Shown piece after piece: positions 1 to 8,268 of a DNA stretch of 64,000 nt. The position numbers and the translations under genes are program-made. How positions within the stretch are numbered: position 1 is the stretch's first letter; each line of letters opens with the position of its first letter. Where the stretch lies: NCBI GenBank assembly GCA_000783305.1, contig JROE01000010.1:124001-188000 (forward strand), in the 5' to 3' direction. Source of the DNA: Sphingobacteriaceae bacterium DW12 (GTDB lineage: Bacteria; Bacteroidota; Bacteroidia; Sphingobacteriales; Sphingobacteriaceae). The notes beneath the pieces were generated by a model that was not told the DNA's origin, searched no databases, and worked only from the letters and a program-made list of their open reading frames with translations.

Positions 1-1184
1 TGCCCAGCTCATCGACAGGAACACTGCTCGTCGGAAAATCAACCTCAGCAAAGACCGGTTCGGTCAGCTCGAGTAGCTACTTCCGTTTAGGGTTGGGAGA
101 TGTATCATCGACGATGCCTACAGATGCCATATTTGATTCGCTTACCTTAGTCATTAAACCCAATCGTGCTCGATATTTTTACGGAGATACGACCGCTAAT
201 CAAAAAATAAGTGTACACCAAGTTACGGAAAACATTCTTTTGAAAGATATCACCTCAGGAATGGATAGCCATCTTACCCCTGTTTTTGTAACAGGCCCTA
301 CACTATTTGGAAAACAATCATTTGCATACAACAGTACCGCATTAGGCGAAGTTACATTTGCTCCAAAAGTGCGCTCTATGGATACATTGTCAATTAAGTT
401 AGACCAAACCTTAGGGAGCACCTTGTTTGATATGTTCAAAAATAATGACGTCAAACTAGCCTCTAACCAAAATTTTCAGGAATTTTTTAAGGGGATGGTT
501 ATTGTCCCAGCAACTAGCAATTCGGCCCTTATTGGTTTTAGTGACACTCTTGCTGTAAAGGTAAACTACTCATACATTGGTGCTGATGGCTTCAAGGCCA
601 AAGCAGCCAAGACGTTTACGATTGACAGCCGCGCCTATCAACACAATAACATTACTTTTGATAGGACAGGCACTGCTTACGAAACATTGACCTACACTAA
701 TAAAGAACTAAAAAGCGAAGACACCAACAACGACGTATTTATACAAGGTGGTACCGGTGTTGTAGCAAATATTAAGATTCCTTCGTTAAGAGAGTTCATG
801 GCTGACGAGACAATATCCATTAACAAGGCACAGTTGACAATCGAAACACCGACACTATCCAGTGGGCCGTACCCAACACCGCCAACAGTCATGCTCATGC
901 TGGCCAATATCAACGGAATACCTGTCAATGCACTTAACATACCCTTTACGACAACAATTCAACATGCTCAGTATATTAAAGGTAATGACACAGGTACCAA
1001 CGGAAAATATGTATTCGACATGATTGAAGTATTGAAAAATATAAATTCTGTAAACTATTATGACACATCGTTATTTTTGACGGTCTCTTCTCCCAATTTG
1101 TTCTCAACGACCAATTCGATGGAAATTGCCAAAGAAAATAACAAACCGAAAGTAAAATTAAACATCGTATATACTAAATTTTAA
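1..1184 (+). CDS. DUF4270 family lipoprotein, 3' part only
   Basis: The reading frame is open from base 3 to the stop at 1184 (393 residues), so the 5' end, with any lipoprotein signal, lies outside the window. No ATG marks a real start near the left edge; a TTG at 93 is internal. The visible segment has the DUF4270 look: an early SSYFRLGLGDV stretch, the phrase FDSLTLVIKPN, then YFYGDT and ISVHQVTE, followed by beta-rich sequence. DUF4270 proteins are Bacteroidota envelope proteins of unknown function. The kelch lipoprotein gene starts 6 bases downstream on the same strand, so the two are very likely co-transcribed and may act together at the cell surface. Family assignment is by recalled sequence pattern and is fairly sure; function is unknown. 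Confidence 0.8.
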   Translation, partial: PSSSTGTLLVGKSTSAKTGSVSSSSYFRLGLGDVSSTMPTDAIFDSLTLVIKPNRARYFYGDTTANQKISVHQVTENILLKDITSGMDSHLTPVFVTGPTLFGKQSFAYNSTALGEVTFAPKVRSMDTLSIKLDQTLGSTLFDMFKNNDVKLASNQNFQEFFKGMVIVPATSNSALIGFSDTLAVKVNYSYIGADGFKAKAAKTFTIDSRAYQHNNITFDRTGTAYETLTYTNKELKSEDTNNDVFIQGGTGVVANIKIPSLREFMADETISINKAQLTIETPTLSSGPYPTPPTVMLMLANINGIPVNALNIPFTTTIQHAQYIKGNDTGTNGKYVFDMIEVLKNINSVNYYDTSLFLTVSSPNLFSTTNSMEIAKENNKPKVKLNIVYTKF

Positions 1185-1190
1185 CAATTT

Positions 1191-2186
1191 ATGAACAAGA
1201 AAAATTGGCTAACCTTATTCTTAGCCTGTACTATTGCTTTAACGTCTTTTAATTCTTGTAAAAAAAGTGATGATGAAGATAGTACCACAGATAACGGGCC
1301 GACGGAGTGGGTAAAAGCTTCAGCATTTGACGGCGATCCTCGCAGTGCTGCTGCATTTTTCTCGATAGGTGATAATGGATTTATCACAACCGGTATTTTA
1401 AAAACTAATGAAAGAGTAAAAGATACTTGGGTATTTGACTCGAAAGCCTCTACTTGGACTAAAAGAGCTGATTTCCCAGGAAATGCACGTAACGCTGCTG
1501 TAGGTTTCTCTATCGACGGAGTAGGATACGTAGGTACAGGATATGATGGAACAGAGGCATTGAAAGATTTTTACAAATTTGATGTTGCATCTAATACATG
1601 GTCTCCAATCGCTCCTCTTCCTGCTGATGCAGAAGCAAGATATGGCGCAGTAGCATTCTCTCTAGGCGGGTTTGGATATGTAGGTTTAGGTTCTACTAAA
1701 GCGGATAAAACCTTAAAGGATTTCTACAAATATGACCCGACTGCTAATACTTGGACTGCAGTAAACACTATTTTTGAAAACAAAAGAGTAAATGCCTTCT
1801 CATTTGTCATTGGCAATAAGGCATATGTAGGTGGTGGTTTTGATAACAATGCATTTCCTGAAGATTTCTATTCTTTTGATGGAACAAAATGGGAAAAACT
1901 AGGTAATATCAAAACTGATGATATCGATGTAACCCGTCAAAGTGCTTCGGCATTTACAGTTGGGCAGACAGGATTTGTTGTAGGTGGTAGAAAATCTTCT
2001 ATATTGAATACGGTCTGGAGATACAATCCATCCAATGATTCATGGGAAAGCAAACACCAAGCATTCCAAGGTTCTGCACGTGAGGGAGCAGCAGCATTTT
2101 CTGTAAATGGAAAAGGTTATGTTGCGACCGGAGCTAATGGTTCTTTCAAATTTGATGACAACTGGGTATTTACACCAGTAAGATAA
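1191..2186 (+). CDS. Kelch-repeat surface lipoprotein
   Basis: A 331-residue protein with a signal peptide (MNKKNW, hydrophobic 7-20) and a lipobox ending at Cys23 (FNSC). The next residues, KKSDDED, resemble the acidic lipoprotein export signal that sends Bacteroidota lipoproteins to the outer face of the outer membrane. From about residue 40 there are six kelch-type repeats, each with a GYVGTG/GGG-like turn followed some 10-20 residues later by DFYKFD and a W (for example KDFYKFDVASNTW and KDFYKYDPTANTW), which predicts one six-bladed beta-propeller. It is close behind the DUF4270 gene and ahead of a strong terminator. No catalytic residues of galactose oxidase are evident, so a binding role is more likely than an enzyme. 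The ligand cannot be told from sequence. Confidence 0.85.
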   Translation: MNKKNWLTLFLACTIALTSFNSCKKSDDEDSTTDNGPTEWVKASAFDGDPRSAAAFFSIGDNGFITTGILKTNERVKDTWVFDSKASTWTKRADFPGNARNAAVGFSIDGVGYVGTGYDGTEALKDFYKFDVASNTWSPIAPLPADAEARYGAVAFSLGGFGYVGLGSTKADKTLKDFYKYDPTANTWTAVNTIFENKRVNAFSFVIGNKAYVGGGFDNNAFPEDFYSFDGTKWEKLGNIKTDDIDVTRQSASAFTVGQTGFVVGGRKSSILNTVWRYNPSNDSWESKHQAFQGSAREGAAAFSVNGKGYVATGANGSFKFDDNWVFTPVR

Positions 2187-2202
2187 GAAGCTATATCAGC
2201 AT

Positions 2203-2235
2203 AAAAAGGGAGAACGAAATCGTTCTCCCTTTTTT
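2203..2235 (+). terminator. Intrinsic terminator after the kelch gene
   Basis: A perfect 15-bp inverted repeat (arms 2203-2217 and 2220-2234) with a G/C core and a T-run inside and after the right arm, 17 bases past the kelch stop. It ends the DUF4270-kelch transcript. Confidence 0.85.
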
Positions 2236-2358
2236 ATGTCCAAAGAATTTGGCAAGTCTACTCTTCCACAACTCGAAAGTTTTTAGATATTAGCAGAAAC
2301 AACCTCTTTCACTGACCGAAGGGATTCGGCTAAAGCTTGATAATCGGTCAAAGAAAGC

Positions 2359-2392
2359 AAAAAAAGAGCGACATATAATTAATATGCCGCTC
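2359..2392 (-). terminator. Intrinsic terminator of asd
   Basis: On the minus strand a hairpin with arms at 2382-2392 and 2366-2376 (GAGCG/CATAT arms with one G-U pair) is followed by seven T. It lies 27 bases past the asd stop codon. Confidence 0.75.
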
Positions 2393-2418
2393 ACTATTTC
2401 TTGTAAATAACTACGTTA

Positions 2419-3408
2419 TTAAATCAAGCCTTTTTGGTTCAACAGTTCAGCGATTTGAACAGCATTAGTAGCAGCTCCTTTTCTAAGATTGTCGGCCACT
2501 ACCCACATATTGACAGTCTTATCTTGCGACTCGTCACGACGGATACGTCCTACAAAGACCTCGTCACGTCCATGTGCATCCTTAGGCATAGGGTATGCTA
2601 GATTTGCAGGATCGTCAATCACAATAAGCCCACTTTGTGTTTCCAAAGCCGCTCTAATACCGGCTAAATCAAATTCGTTTTCAAACTCGATGTTAAGAGA
2701 TTCAGAGTGACCTCCCACTACAGGAATACGCACAGTCGTCGCTGTCACACGAATACTATCATCTTGCATAATCTTATTCGTCTCCTGAATCATCTTCATT
2801 TCTTCCTTGGTATATCCATTATCTTGGAAAACATCAATATGCGGAATTACGTTCAAATCGATTTGGTATGGATAAGCTTTCTCGCCATCTATCCCTGCAC
2901 GTTCATCATTCAACTGTTGCACAGCTTTAACCCCCGTACCGGTTACCGATTGATAAGTTGACACCACAACGCGTTTTACCTTATACTTATCATGTAGAGG
3001 CTTCAATGCCACTACCATTTGGATAGTCGAGCAATTTGGATTTGCAATAATTTTATCATCTGCAGTCAACACGTCTCCGTTCACTTCCGGGACAACCAGT
3101 TTTTTTGTTGCATCCATCCGCCAAGCAGACGAATTGTCGATAACGGTAATTCCAGCTGCTGCAAACTTAGGTGCAAATTCAGTAGAGGTACCTCCTCCAG
3201 CTGAAAAAAGAGCCACGTCAGGTTTCATCGCAATAGCCTCATCAGCGGTCACAACTTCGTACTTATTACCCTTAAACTCAATCTGCTTACCCTTACTCTT
3301 CTCTGAAGCGACGGGGATCAAAGTGGTTACCGGGAAATTACGCTCTGCCAGAACTGTTAAGATTTCTGACCCAACAAGACCTGTTGCGCCAACTACTGCA
3401 ACTTTCAT
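2419..3408 (-). CDS. asd: Aspartate-semialdehyde dehydrogenase
   Basis: A 329-residue enzyme that reduces aspartyl phosphate to aspartate semialdehyde with NADPH in the cytoplasm, on the path to lysine/diaminopimelate, threonine and methionine. The N-terminus carries the Rossmann motif VGATGLVGSE (6-15). The catalytic cysteine is Cys126 in NPNCSTIQ, and the active-site His is His234 in VGGHSESLN. Length matches the family. It is transcribed alone, divergently from the lamin-tail gene, and ends in its own terminator. The start is the only ATG giving a complete Rossmann strand, and the intergenic space of 157 bases holds a possible -7 box. No oddities were seen. Confidence 0.97.
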   Translation of the reverse strand: MKVAVVGATGLVGSEILTVLAERNFPVTTLIPVASEKSKGKQIEFKGNKYEVVTADEAIAMKPDVALFSAGGGTSTEFAPKFAAAGITVIDNSSAWRMDATKKLVVPEVNGDVLTADDKIIANPNCSTIQMVVALKPLHDKYKVKRVVVSTYQSVTGTGVKAVQQLNDERAGIDGEKAYPYQIDLNVIPHIDVFQDNGYTKEEMKMIQETNKIMQDDSIRVTATTVRIPVVGGHSESLNIEFENEFDLAGIRAALETQSGLIVIDDPANLAYPMPKDAHGRDEVFVGRIRRDESQDKTVNMWVVADNLRKGAATNAVQIAELLNQKGLI

Positions 3409-3486
3409 AATAATGTGTTCTTTTTTAAATGTTATAAAATCTATTAATTTTTACTTAACTTGGTTCTTTGTCCAATCCCAAACATA

Positions 3487-3494
3487 CAAATTTA
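3487..3494 (-). promoter_or_regulatory. Possible -7 box of asd
   Basis: The minus strand reads TAAATTTG here, a match to the Bacteroidota -7 consensus TAnnTTTG, about 80 bases before the asd start. No good TTTG-like -33 box lies at the expected distance, so the call is weak. Confidence 0.35.
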
Positions 3495-3565
3495 GCCGAA
3501 CCAAAGCTATATATATTTTAATTTTTTCAACTTTTCAGGAGCAATATTGAGAATTTTGACATAAT

Positions 3566-5395
3566 ATGAACGGTACAATAGAAATAACTCAAGACTTTAG
3601 AAGTTCTCTGCTTATTATCCTATCTTTCATACTCGCGAGTATCGCCCAAGCCCAAGAAAAATTAAATCCTGATAAATTGCTTATCAAAAGCCTCTATCAG
3701 GATGATTTTGAGAACCCTTCACTGGACAAGTGGTCGTCGCCAGAAGCCTACACCGTTATTAATAAGATGCTAAGAGTACGTAATAATTCATCTTCTCCGA
3801 CCTATATCAAGAGTAAAATAGTACCAGCCTACGGCATGATGTATGAATTAGGTTTTAGTACAGAAGTACCCCTAACCTCCTCAACCTTTTTTAGATTTTA
3901 TCTCTCCGCTGACAACCTTTCGTTAGCGAACGACCATCAGGGGTATCACTTACAGGTAGATGGAGCTTTGGGACTTCATACCTATAAGCTCTATCGTCAA
4001 CATCATACGTCCAGAGCCTTGATTTTCCAAAGTAGACCTATACCCAACCCGTCCGGCGTACTTTCTGCCCAACTAAAAATTAGTAGGGACCAGCGGGGAT
4101 ATTGGAAAATCCTCGTCAAAACACCAGCCGATGGAGAGTATGTCCCTCTCTCAAACTTCACGGAGCACACCCTTATCCAAGACCTCTCCTATCCATTGCA
4201 TCCCTACATTGCACTATCCAACCATTTTATCCCAGAGCATCGCTCCTCCCTAAGCTATCATTACATCCGCATAAGCCCTTATTCTTCCGAAAACACCATG
4301 ACACTTCATAAAGCTGAGGTCATTAAGGAAGATGAAATCCTACTGACCTTTTCTGATTTTTTGGATAGTACACAAATGAAAAGTCCATCCCATTATCAAC
4401 TCTCCCCCGCAATTTCCGTCAATCGCATCCACGTGCAAGATTCGACCGTGCGGTTATCGCTAGAAAAACAGCTAGATAGACAAGGGGTACACCTTCGTAT
4501 TAAAGATGTAACCCAATTCACTGGACTTACCTTTGCCTTAGATAGTATCATTAAACTATCTTATACCCCTCCTTACCATGCACAACTAGGCGATATTATC
4601 ATAAATGAAGTTCTTTTCAACCCTCGACAAGGCGGTGTAGATTTCGTAGAAATCTATAACAACAGCGCTCAGGAAATAGACCTCACCAACTGGGCTTTAG
4701 GAAAGTATGCGATAGTTGACACCATACACCGAATACCGAGCGGAAGCTATCGTTATATCACGACCAACACGGCTACCATTCAACAACACTACCCAAATGC
4801 TCAGGAAGAGAATGCGATTCAACTTGCCCAAATGCCTTCCTATCCCAATGAAAGAGGAACCGTCACCCTATATTACCAGAATAGGATGATTGACAGTTTG
4901 AACTATTCGCATGACATGCACACGCCTTTTGTAAGCAATCCCAAAGGAATATCTTTGGAGCGGGAATCTTCAACTCAACCAACCAATGCTCCTGGAAATT
5001 TTCGCTCTTCGGCCACAATTGGTGACGGAGCGACCCCCGGTTACAAAAATTCGCAGGCAGATGCCAATTATTTCAAAAAAAATACTTTTTTTATGAGCAC
5101 TCGAACATTCTCTCCTGATGGGGATAGTCGAGAAGATTTGCTCGAAATAAACTATGAAATAATGACGCCCAATGCGATGATAAACATGACTGTCTTCAAT
5201 GATAAAGGAAGAATAATCAATCGATTGATACGAAATAAAAGTATCGTTTCTTCGGGCACGATACACTGGGATGGACGAGATGAAAACAGTCAATTGTCCG
5301 CTCCTGGCATCTATCTTTACATGATCGAATTATATGACAATCAAGGCTTCCTGAGGACTTTTAGGGGGAGTTTTGTGCTTGCATCCACCCAGTAA
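3566..5395 (+). CDS. Secreted lamin-tail-domain protein with FlgD-like C-terminus
   Basis: A 609-residue exported protein. Residues 1-30 form a signal peptide with a hydrophobic stretch (SSLLIILSFILASIAQ) and a likely cleavage after AQA. Residues about 30-220 look like a beta-rich lectin/laminarinase-like region (DDFENPSLDKWSS at its start). Residues about 350-470 fit a lamin tail domain: GDIIINEVLFNP, DFVEIYNNS, IDLTNW and a final ISLERES. The last 90 residues (TFSPDGDSREDLLEINY, then WDGRDENSQ and PGIYLYMIEL) match the FlgD-Ig-like/gliding-motility-type C-terminal domain found in many Bacteroidota surface proteins. It stands alone, divergent from asd. The next gene starts 40 bases later. 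A surface or periplasmic adhesive role is an inference only. Confidence 0.8.
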   Translation: MNGTIEITQDFRSSLLIILSFILASIAQAQEKLNPDKLLIKSLYQDDFENPSLDKWSSPEAYTVINKMLRVRNNSSSPTYIKSKIVPAYGMMYELGFSTEVPLTSSTFFRFYLSADNLSLANDHQGYHLQVDGALGLHTYKLYRQHHTSRALIFQSRPIPNPSGVLSAQLKISRDQRGYWKILVKTPADGEYVPLSNFTEHTLIQDLSYPLHPYIALSNHFIPEHRSSLSYHYIRISPYSSENTMTLHKAEVIKEDEILLTFSDFLDSTQMKSPSHYQLSPAISVNRIHVQDSTVRLSLEKQLDRQGVHLRIKDVTQFTGLTFALDSIIKLSYTPPYHAQLGDIIINEVLFNPRQGGVDFVEIYNNSAQEIDLTNWALGKYAIVDTIHRIPSGSYRYITTNTATIQQHYPNAQEENAIQLAQMPSYPNERGTVTLYYQNRMIDSLNYSHDMHTPFVSNPKGISLERESSTQPTNAPGNFRSSATIGDGATPGYKNSQADANYFKKNTFFMSTRTFSPDGDSREDLLEINYEIMTPNAMINMTVFNDKGRIINRLIRNKSIVSSGTIHWDGRDENSQLSAPGIYLYMIELYDNQGFLRTFRGSFVLASTQ

Positions 5396-5400
5396 ATTTC

Positions 5401-5430
5401 TTGACAAAGGAAACAAAATGAGTATCTTTG
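5401..5430 (+). promoter_or_regulatory. Promoter of the SDR gene, consensus Bacteroidota type
   Basis: TTG at 5401-5403, a 19-base spacer, then TATCTTTG at 5423-5430, a full match to TAnnTTTG. The predicted transcription start, some 5-7 bases past the box, falls on or next to the ATG at 5436. Confidence 0.65.
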
Positions 5431-5435
5431 CAGCA

Positions 5436-6383
5436 ATGAAAGATCGCGTAATAATTATTGGTGCCAACGGTCAAATAGGGACCGAGTTGGCCCTGGCATT
5501 GAGAGGGAAATTTGGATACGAAAATGTAATCACTTCAGATATACGAGCGCCGAAAACATTGGCTGAAAATGAAGTTTTCGAGACCATCAACGTATTGGAC
5601 AAAGAAGCCCTCAGTACACTATTTGATAAATACCAACCGACTCAAATTTATCTCCTTGCGGCAATGCTTTCAGCAACAGGCGAGCAATATCCGCAGAAAG
5701 CTTGGGATCTCAATATGAACGGACTCTTAAACGTACTAGACCTCTCATTACAACATAAAATTAATCGTGTTTTTTGGCCAAGTTCTATTGCTGTATTTGG
5801 TCCACATTCACCTAAGACTGATACCCCGCAATTTTGCACAATGGACCCCAATAGCATTTATGGAATTAGTAAACTTGCAGGAGAGCGTCTATGCGAATAT
5901 TACCACGAAAAATTTGGGCTTGATGTAAGAAGCGTACGCTATCCTGGAATCATTTCGTGGAAAACCGAACCAGGAGGAGGGACGACAGACTATGCCGTAC
6001 ATATCTTCTTTGAAGCATTGAAGAACGGCACCTATGAGAGCTTTCTTTCAGAGAACACTGCCTTACCGATGCTCTATATGGAAGATGCCATTAGAGGCAC
6101 CCTAGCATTAATGGACACACCAGCGGACCAATTGACAATCCGTTCGAGTTACAATTTAGCGGGTATCAGCTTCACTCCAAAGATGATTGCTGAAGAAATT
6201 AAAAAAATTCTTCCTAATTTTACGATTACTTACGCCGCGCATGACCCTCGTCAAGCCATAGCAGACTCTTGGCCTGCAAGCATTGACGATTCGTCTGCCC
6301 GTAAAGATTGGGGATGGACGTCTAAATTCGATTTAACCGAAATGACGGCTGACATGCTCCAAAACCTTAAAAACAAATCATAA
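5436..6383 (+). CDS. NAD-dependent epimerase/dehydratase family protein, L-threonine 3-dehydrogenase type
   Basis: A 315-residue extended short-chain dehydrogenase. The start at 5436 (MKDRVIIIG) is preferred over an in-frame ATG at 5418 and a TTG-less extension to 5373, because the cofactor strand begins at once and the extra 21 residues overlap the previous gene and promoter. Visible are the GANGQIGTEL nucleotide loop (8-17), SSIAVFGP, the YGISKLAGE catalytic Tyr/Lys pair, and PGIISWKTEPGGGTTDYA, which is typical of the SDR-type threonine dehydrogenases that oxidise L-threonine to 2-amino-3-ketobutyrate. A UDP-sugar epimerase is less likely because of this last motif. yebC follows 4 bases after the stop, so the two probably share a transcript. 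Confidence 0.85.
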   Translation: MKDRVIIIGANGQIGTELALALRGKFGYENVITSDIRAPKTLAENEVFETINVLDKEALSTLFDKYQPTQIYLLAAMLSATGEQYPQKAWDLNMNGLLNVLDLSLQHKINRVFWPSSIAVFGPHSPKTDTPQFCTMDPNSIYGISKLAGERLCEYYHEKFGLDVRSVRYPGIISWKTEPGGGTTDYAVHIFFEALKNGTYESFLSENTALPMLYMEDAIRGTLALMDTPADQLTIRSSYNLAGISFTPKMIAEEIKKILPNFTITYAAHDPRQAIADSWPASIDDSSARKDWGWTSKFDLTEMTADMLQNLKNKS

Positions 6384-6387
6384 AAAA

Positions 6388-7113
6388 ATGGGAAGAGCTT
6401 TTGAATTTAGAAAGGAGCGCAAATTTAAACGCTGGGCTAAAATGGCCGTCCAATTTACGCGTTTAGGAAAAGAAATTGCTATCGCAGTAAAAGAAGGCGG
6501 ACCTCACCCAGAAAGCAACTCACGCTTACGTACAGCAATTCAAAATGGTAAAGCGGTCAACATGCCGAAAGACCGTATAGAAGCTGCAATCAAGCGTGCA
6601 TCCGAAAAAGATGCAAAGGGATACGAAGAGTATGTCTATGAAGGTTATGGACCACATGGTGTTCCAATATTAATCGAAACCGCAACCGATAATACCAACA
6701 GAACTGTTGCCAATATTCGCAGTTATTTTACAAAAGCTGGCGGCACTTTGGGGAAAACGGGGTCTTTGGACTTTATTTTTAATCGAAAATCAATTTTTAG
6801 ATTCGACGCACAAGAGCATTTGGATGTAGAGGAGCTCGAGCTGGAATTGATAGACGGAGGGTTGGAAGAACTGTATCTCGAGTCAGATGAAGAAGGTAAT
6901 GACGTTGTCGTCGTACAGACCTCCTTCGAAGACTTCGGCAATATGCAGCGGTTGCTTGAAGAAAAAGGAATTGAAATAAAATCTGCAAAATTAGAACGCA
7001 TCGCCCTATCTCATTCCCAAATTTCGGAAGAAGACGCCGTCGATGTCATCAAATTAATCGACAAGATCGAAGAAGATGATGATGTACAGGCCGTATATCA
7101 CAATATGGAATAG
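6388..7113 (+). CDS. yebC: YebC/PmpR (TACO1) family protein
   Basis: A 241-residue member of the YebC/TACO1 family. The family start is clear (MGRAFEFRK), followed by the conserved basic helix region, RTAIQNGKAVNMPKDRIEAA, and YEGYGPHGVPILIETATDN in the middle domain. Older work describes members as transcription regulators (PmpR). Later work on the family, including mitochondrial TACO1, supports a role in translation of difficult sequences such as proline stretches. It sits directly downstream of the SDR gene and is followed by a terminator. The length and domain order (three-domain fold) are usual. Which of the two roles holds here cannot be told from sequence. Confidence 0.92.
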   Translation: MGRAFEFRKERKFKRWAKMAVQFTRLGKEIAIAVKEGGPHPESNSRLRTAIQNGKAVNMPKDRIEAAIKRASEKDAKGYEEYVYEGYGPHGVPILIETATDNTNRTVANIRSYFTKAGGTLGKTGSLDFIFNRKSIFRFDAQEHLDVEELELELIDGGLEELYLESDEEGNDVVVVQTSFEDFGNMQRLLEEKGIEIKSAKLERIALSHSQISEEDAVDVIKLIDKIEEDDDVQAVYHNME

Positions 7114-7134
7114 TATAAGGTGCGAACCCTACAT

Positions 7135-7177
7135 GTAATAAGGAAAGAGGGACTATTCCCTCTTTTTTCTTATTACA
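7135..7177 (+). terminator. Terminator after yebC
   Basis: Long inverted repeat with arms GTAATAAGGAAAGAGGGA (from 7135) and its near complement ending at 7177, loop CTAT, and a run of six T within the right arm. It lies 21 bases past the yebC stop. Confidence 0.8.
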
Positions 7178-7223
7178 TTGTTCATTCCCTCCATTCAAAA
7201 GAAGATAAGCTGGCCATGAGGGC

Positions 7224-7254
7224 TTTATCATCTTGACAAAAAAGGATACATTTG
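7224..7254 (+). promoter_or_regulatory. Candidate promoter of the repeat-protein gene
   Basis: TTT at 7224-7226, a 20-base spacer, and TACATTTG at 7247-7254 (match to TAnnTTTG). The start codon follows 17 bases later at 7272. Confidence 0.5.
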
Positions 7255-7271
7255 TATAAACACTCTTTCAT

Positions 7272-8201
7272 ATGACTTTTGAAGATTTTTTTATTAAGAA
7301 GAACATTGATCTCAACGCTTTGAAGCGCGCTGATGCCATTCTCTATGATGAGTTTCAAAAGCACTACGCCCTAATGGGCGAAAAGAGTTTTGATCACACC
7401 AAAAAATTTTGGTTCAATCGACTTCGAAAAGATTACAAACTGCTAGAATCTACAGCACAGCAACCACTTTCTAAGAATACAAAGGTACCGATAGCGCAAG
7501 CGGAGGAACAAGTAGCAACGACTACTTCCACTGCACCAAAGCCTGCAGGATTCCAACCTCGGTTCAAAGCTGGAGCCACTAGTGTGCCTAAACAAGAGGA
7601 TAAAACAGACAATACCCAACAGGCACCAGCAGAAAGCAATACATCAGCTGAGCCAACGCAGCAGACTGCCAAACCGACCGGCTTCAAACCTCGGTTCAAA
7701 GCGGGAGCCACCACTGTCAACAAACAAGAGGATAAAACAGACAATACCCAACAGGCACCAGCAGAAAGCAATACATCAGCTGAGCCAACGCAGCAGACTG
7801 CCAAACCGACCGGCTTCAAACCTCGGTTCAAAGCGGGAGCCACCACTGTCAACAAACAAGAGGATAAAACCGATAGTATAGAGGACGCAATATCTGCAAG
7901 CCCGAGCCACGAAGTCGTCCCTCCTCCCTCTTCTCAACCCCCAAAGCCACTTGGTTTCAAGCCCAAATTCAAAGCAGGAGTCAGTAAGGTTCAGCCAGCT
8001 GTCCTCCCCGAATCCGTTATAGACCCTGATGCTATGACTTCAGCAGATTCTGACAGTACAACCTTAGACAAATCGGCAAACGAAAATCCAAAAGACGCCG
8101 AGAAGCCCACATCAACCAGCCCTTTAGGCTTTAAACCACGTTTCAGGGCCGGCATTACCAAAATCGACAAGTCTAATGAAGATTCTTCATCGGAAGATTG
8201 A
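7272..8201 (+). CDS. Uncharacterised cytoplasmic protein with repeated KPxGFxPRFKAG motifs
   Basis: A 309-residue protein that I do not recognise by function. Residues 1-60 are an ordered, charged helical region (FFIKKNIDLNALKRADAIL, GEKSFDHTKKFWFNRLRKDY) without signal peptide or membrane segment. I have the impression that such N-termini recur in Sphingobacteriaceae. From residue 70 onward the sequence is low-complexity (Gln, Pro, Ala, Thr, Ser) and looks disordered, punctuated by five copies of the basic-aromatic motif KPxGFxPRFKAG at about residues 90, 134, 178, 225 and 283. Copies 2 and 3 lie in two identical 132-bp DNA repeats. The motif spacing of 44-58 residues suggests a multivalent linear binding motif. 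The gene is alone between a terminator and the DeoR gene. Long open frames on both other strands inside it are by-products of the repeat. Confidence 0.75.
   Translation: MTFEDFFIKKNIDLNALKRADAILYDEFQKHYALMGEKSFDHTKKFWFNRLRKDYKLLESTAQQPLSKNTKVPIAQAEEQVATTTSTAPKPAGFQPRFKAGATSVPKQEDKTDNTQQAPAESNTSAEPTQQTAKPTGFKPRFKAGATTVNKQEDKTDNTQQAPAESNTSAEPTQQTAKPTGFKPRFKAGATTVNKQEDKTDSIEDAISASPSHEVVPPPSSQPPKPLGFKPKFKAGVSKVQPAVLPESVIDPDAMTSADSDSTTLDKSANENPKDAEKPTSTSPLGFKPRFRAGITKIDKSNEDSSSED
7591..7854 (+). repeat. Perfect tandem repeat, 2 x 132 bp, in frame
   Basis: Units 7591-7722 and 7723-7854 look identical base for base; a third, partial copy (about 16 bases) starts at 7855 before the sequence diverges. 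The unit is 44 codons, so copy number can change without a frameshift. Each unit encodes one KPTGFKPRFKAG motif and its linker. Confidence 0.95.
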
Positions 8202-8268
8202 TTTTTTCGTGAAAAAATCTAGAATACAAAGAAAAGCTTTAACTTTATAACAATAATCAGCTATAAAT

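Noticed and set aside
7433..7855. 140-codon open frame on the minus strand and a 99-codon frame on plus (7582-7881) inside the repeat gene
   Set aside because: They arise because the 132-bp repeat is open in several frames; no start context and no recognisable protein. The plus-strand frame at 7272 has an ordered N-terminus and a promoter.
7591..7870. Regular repeats as a CRISPR array
   Set aside because: Units are 132 bp, directly adjacent without spacers, and in frame within a gene.
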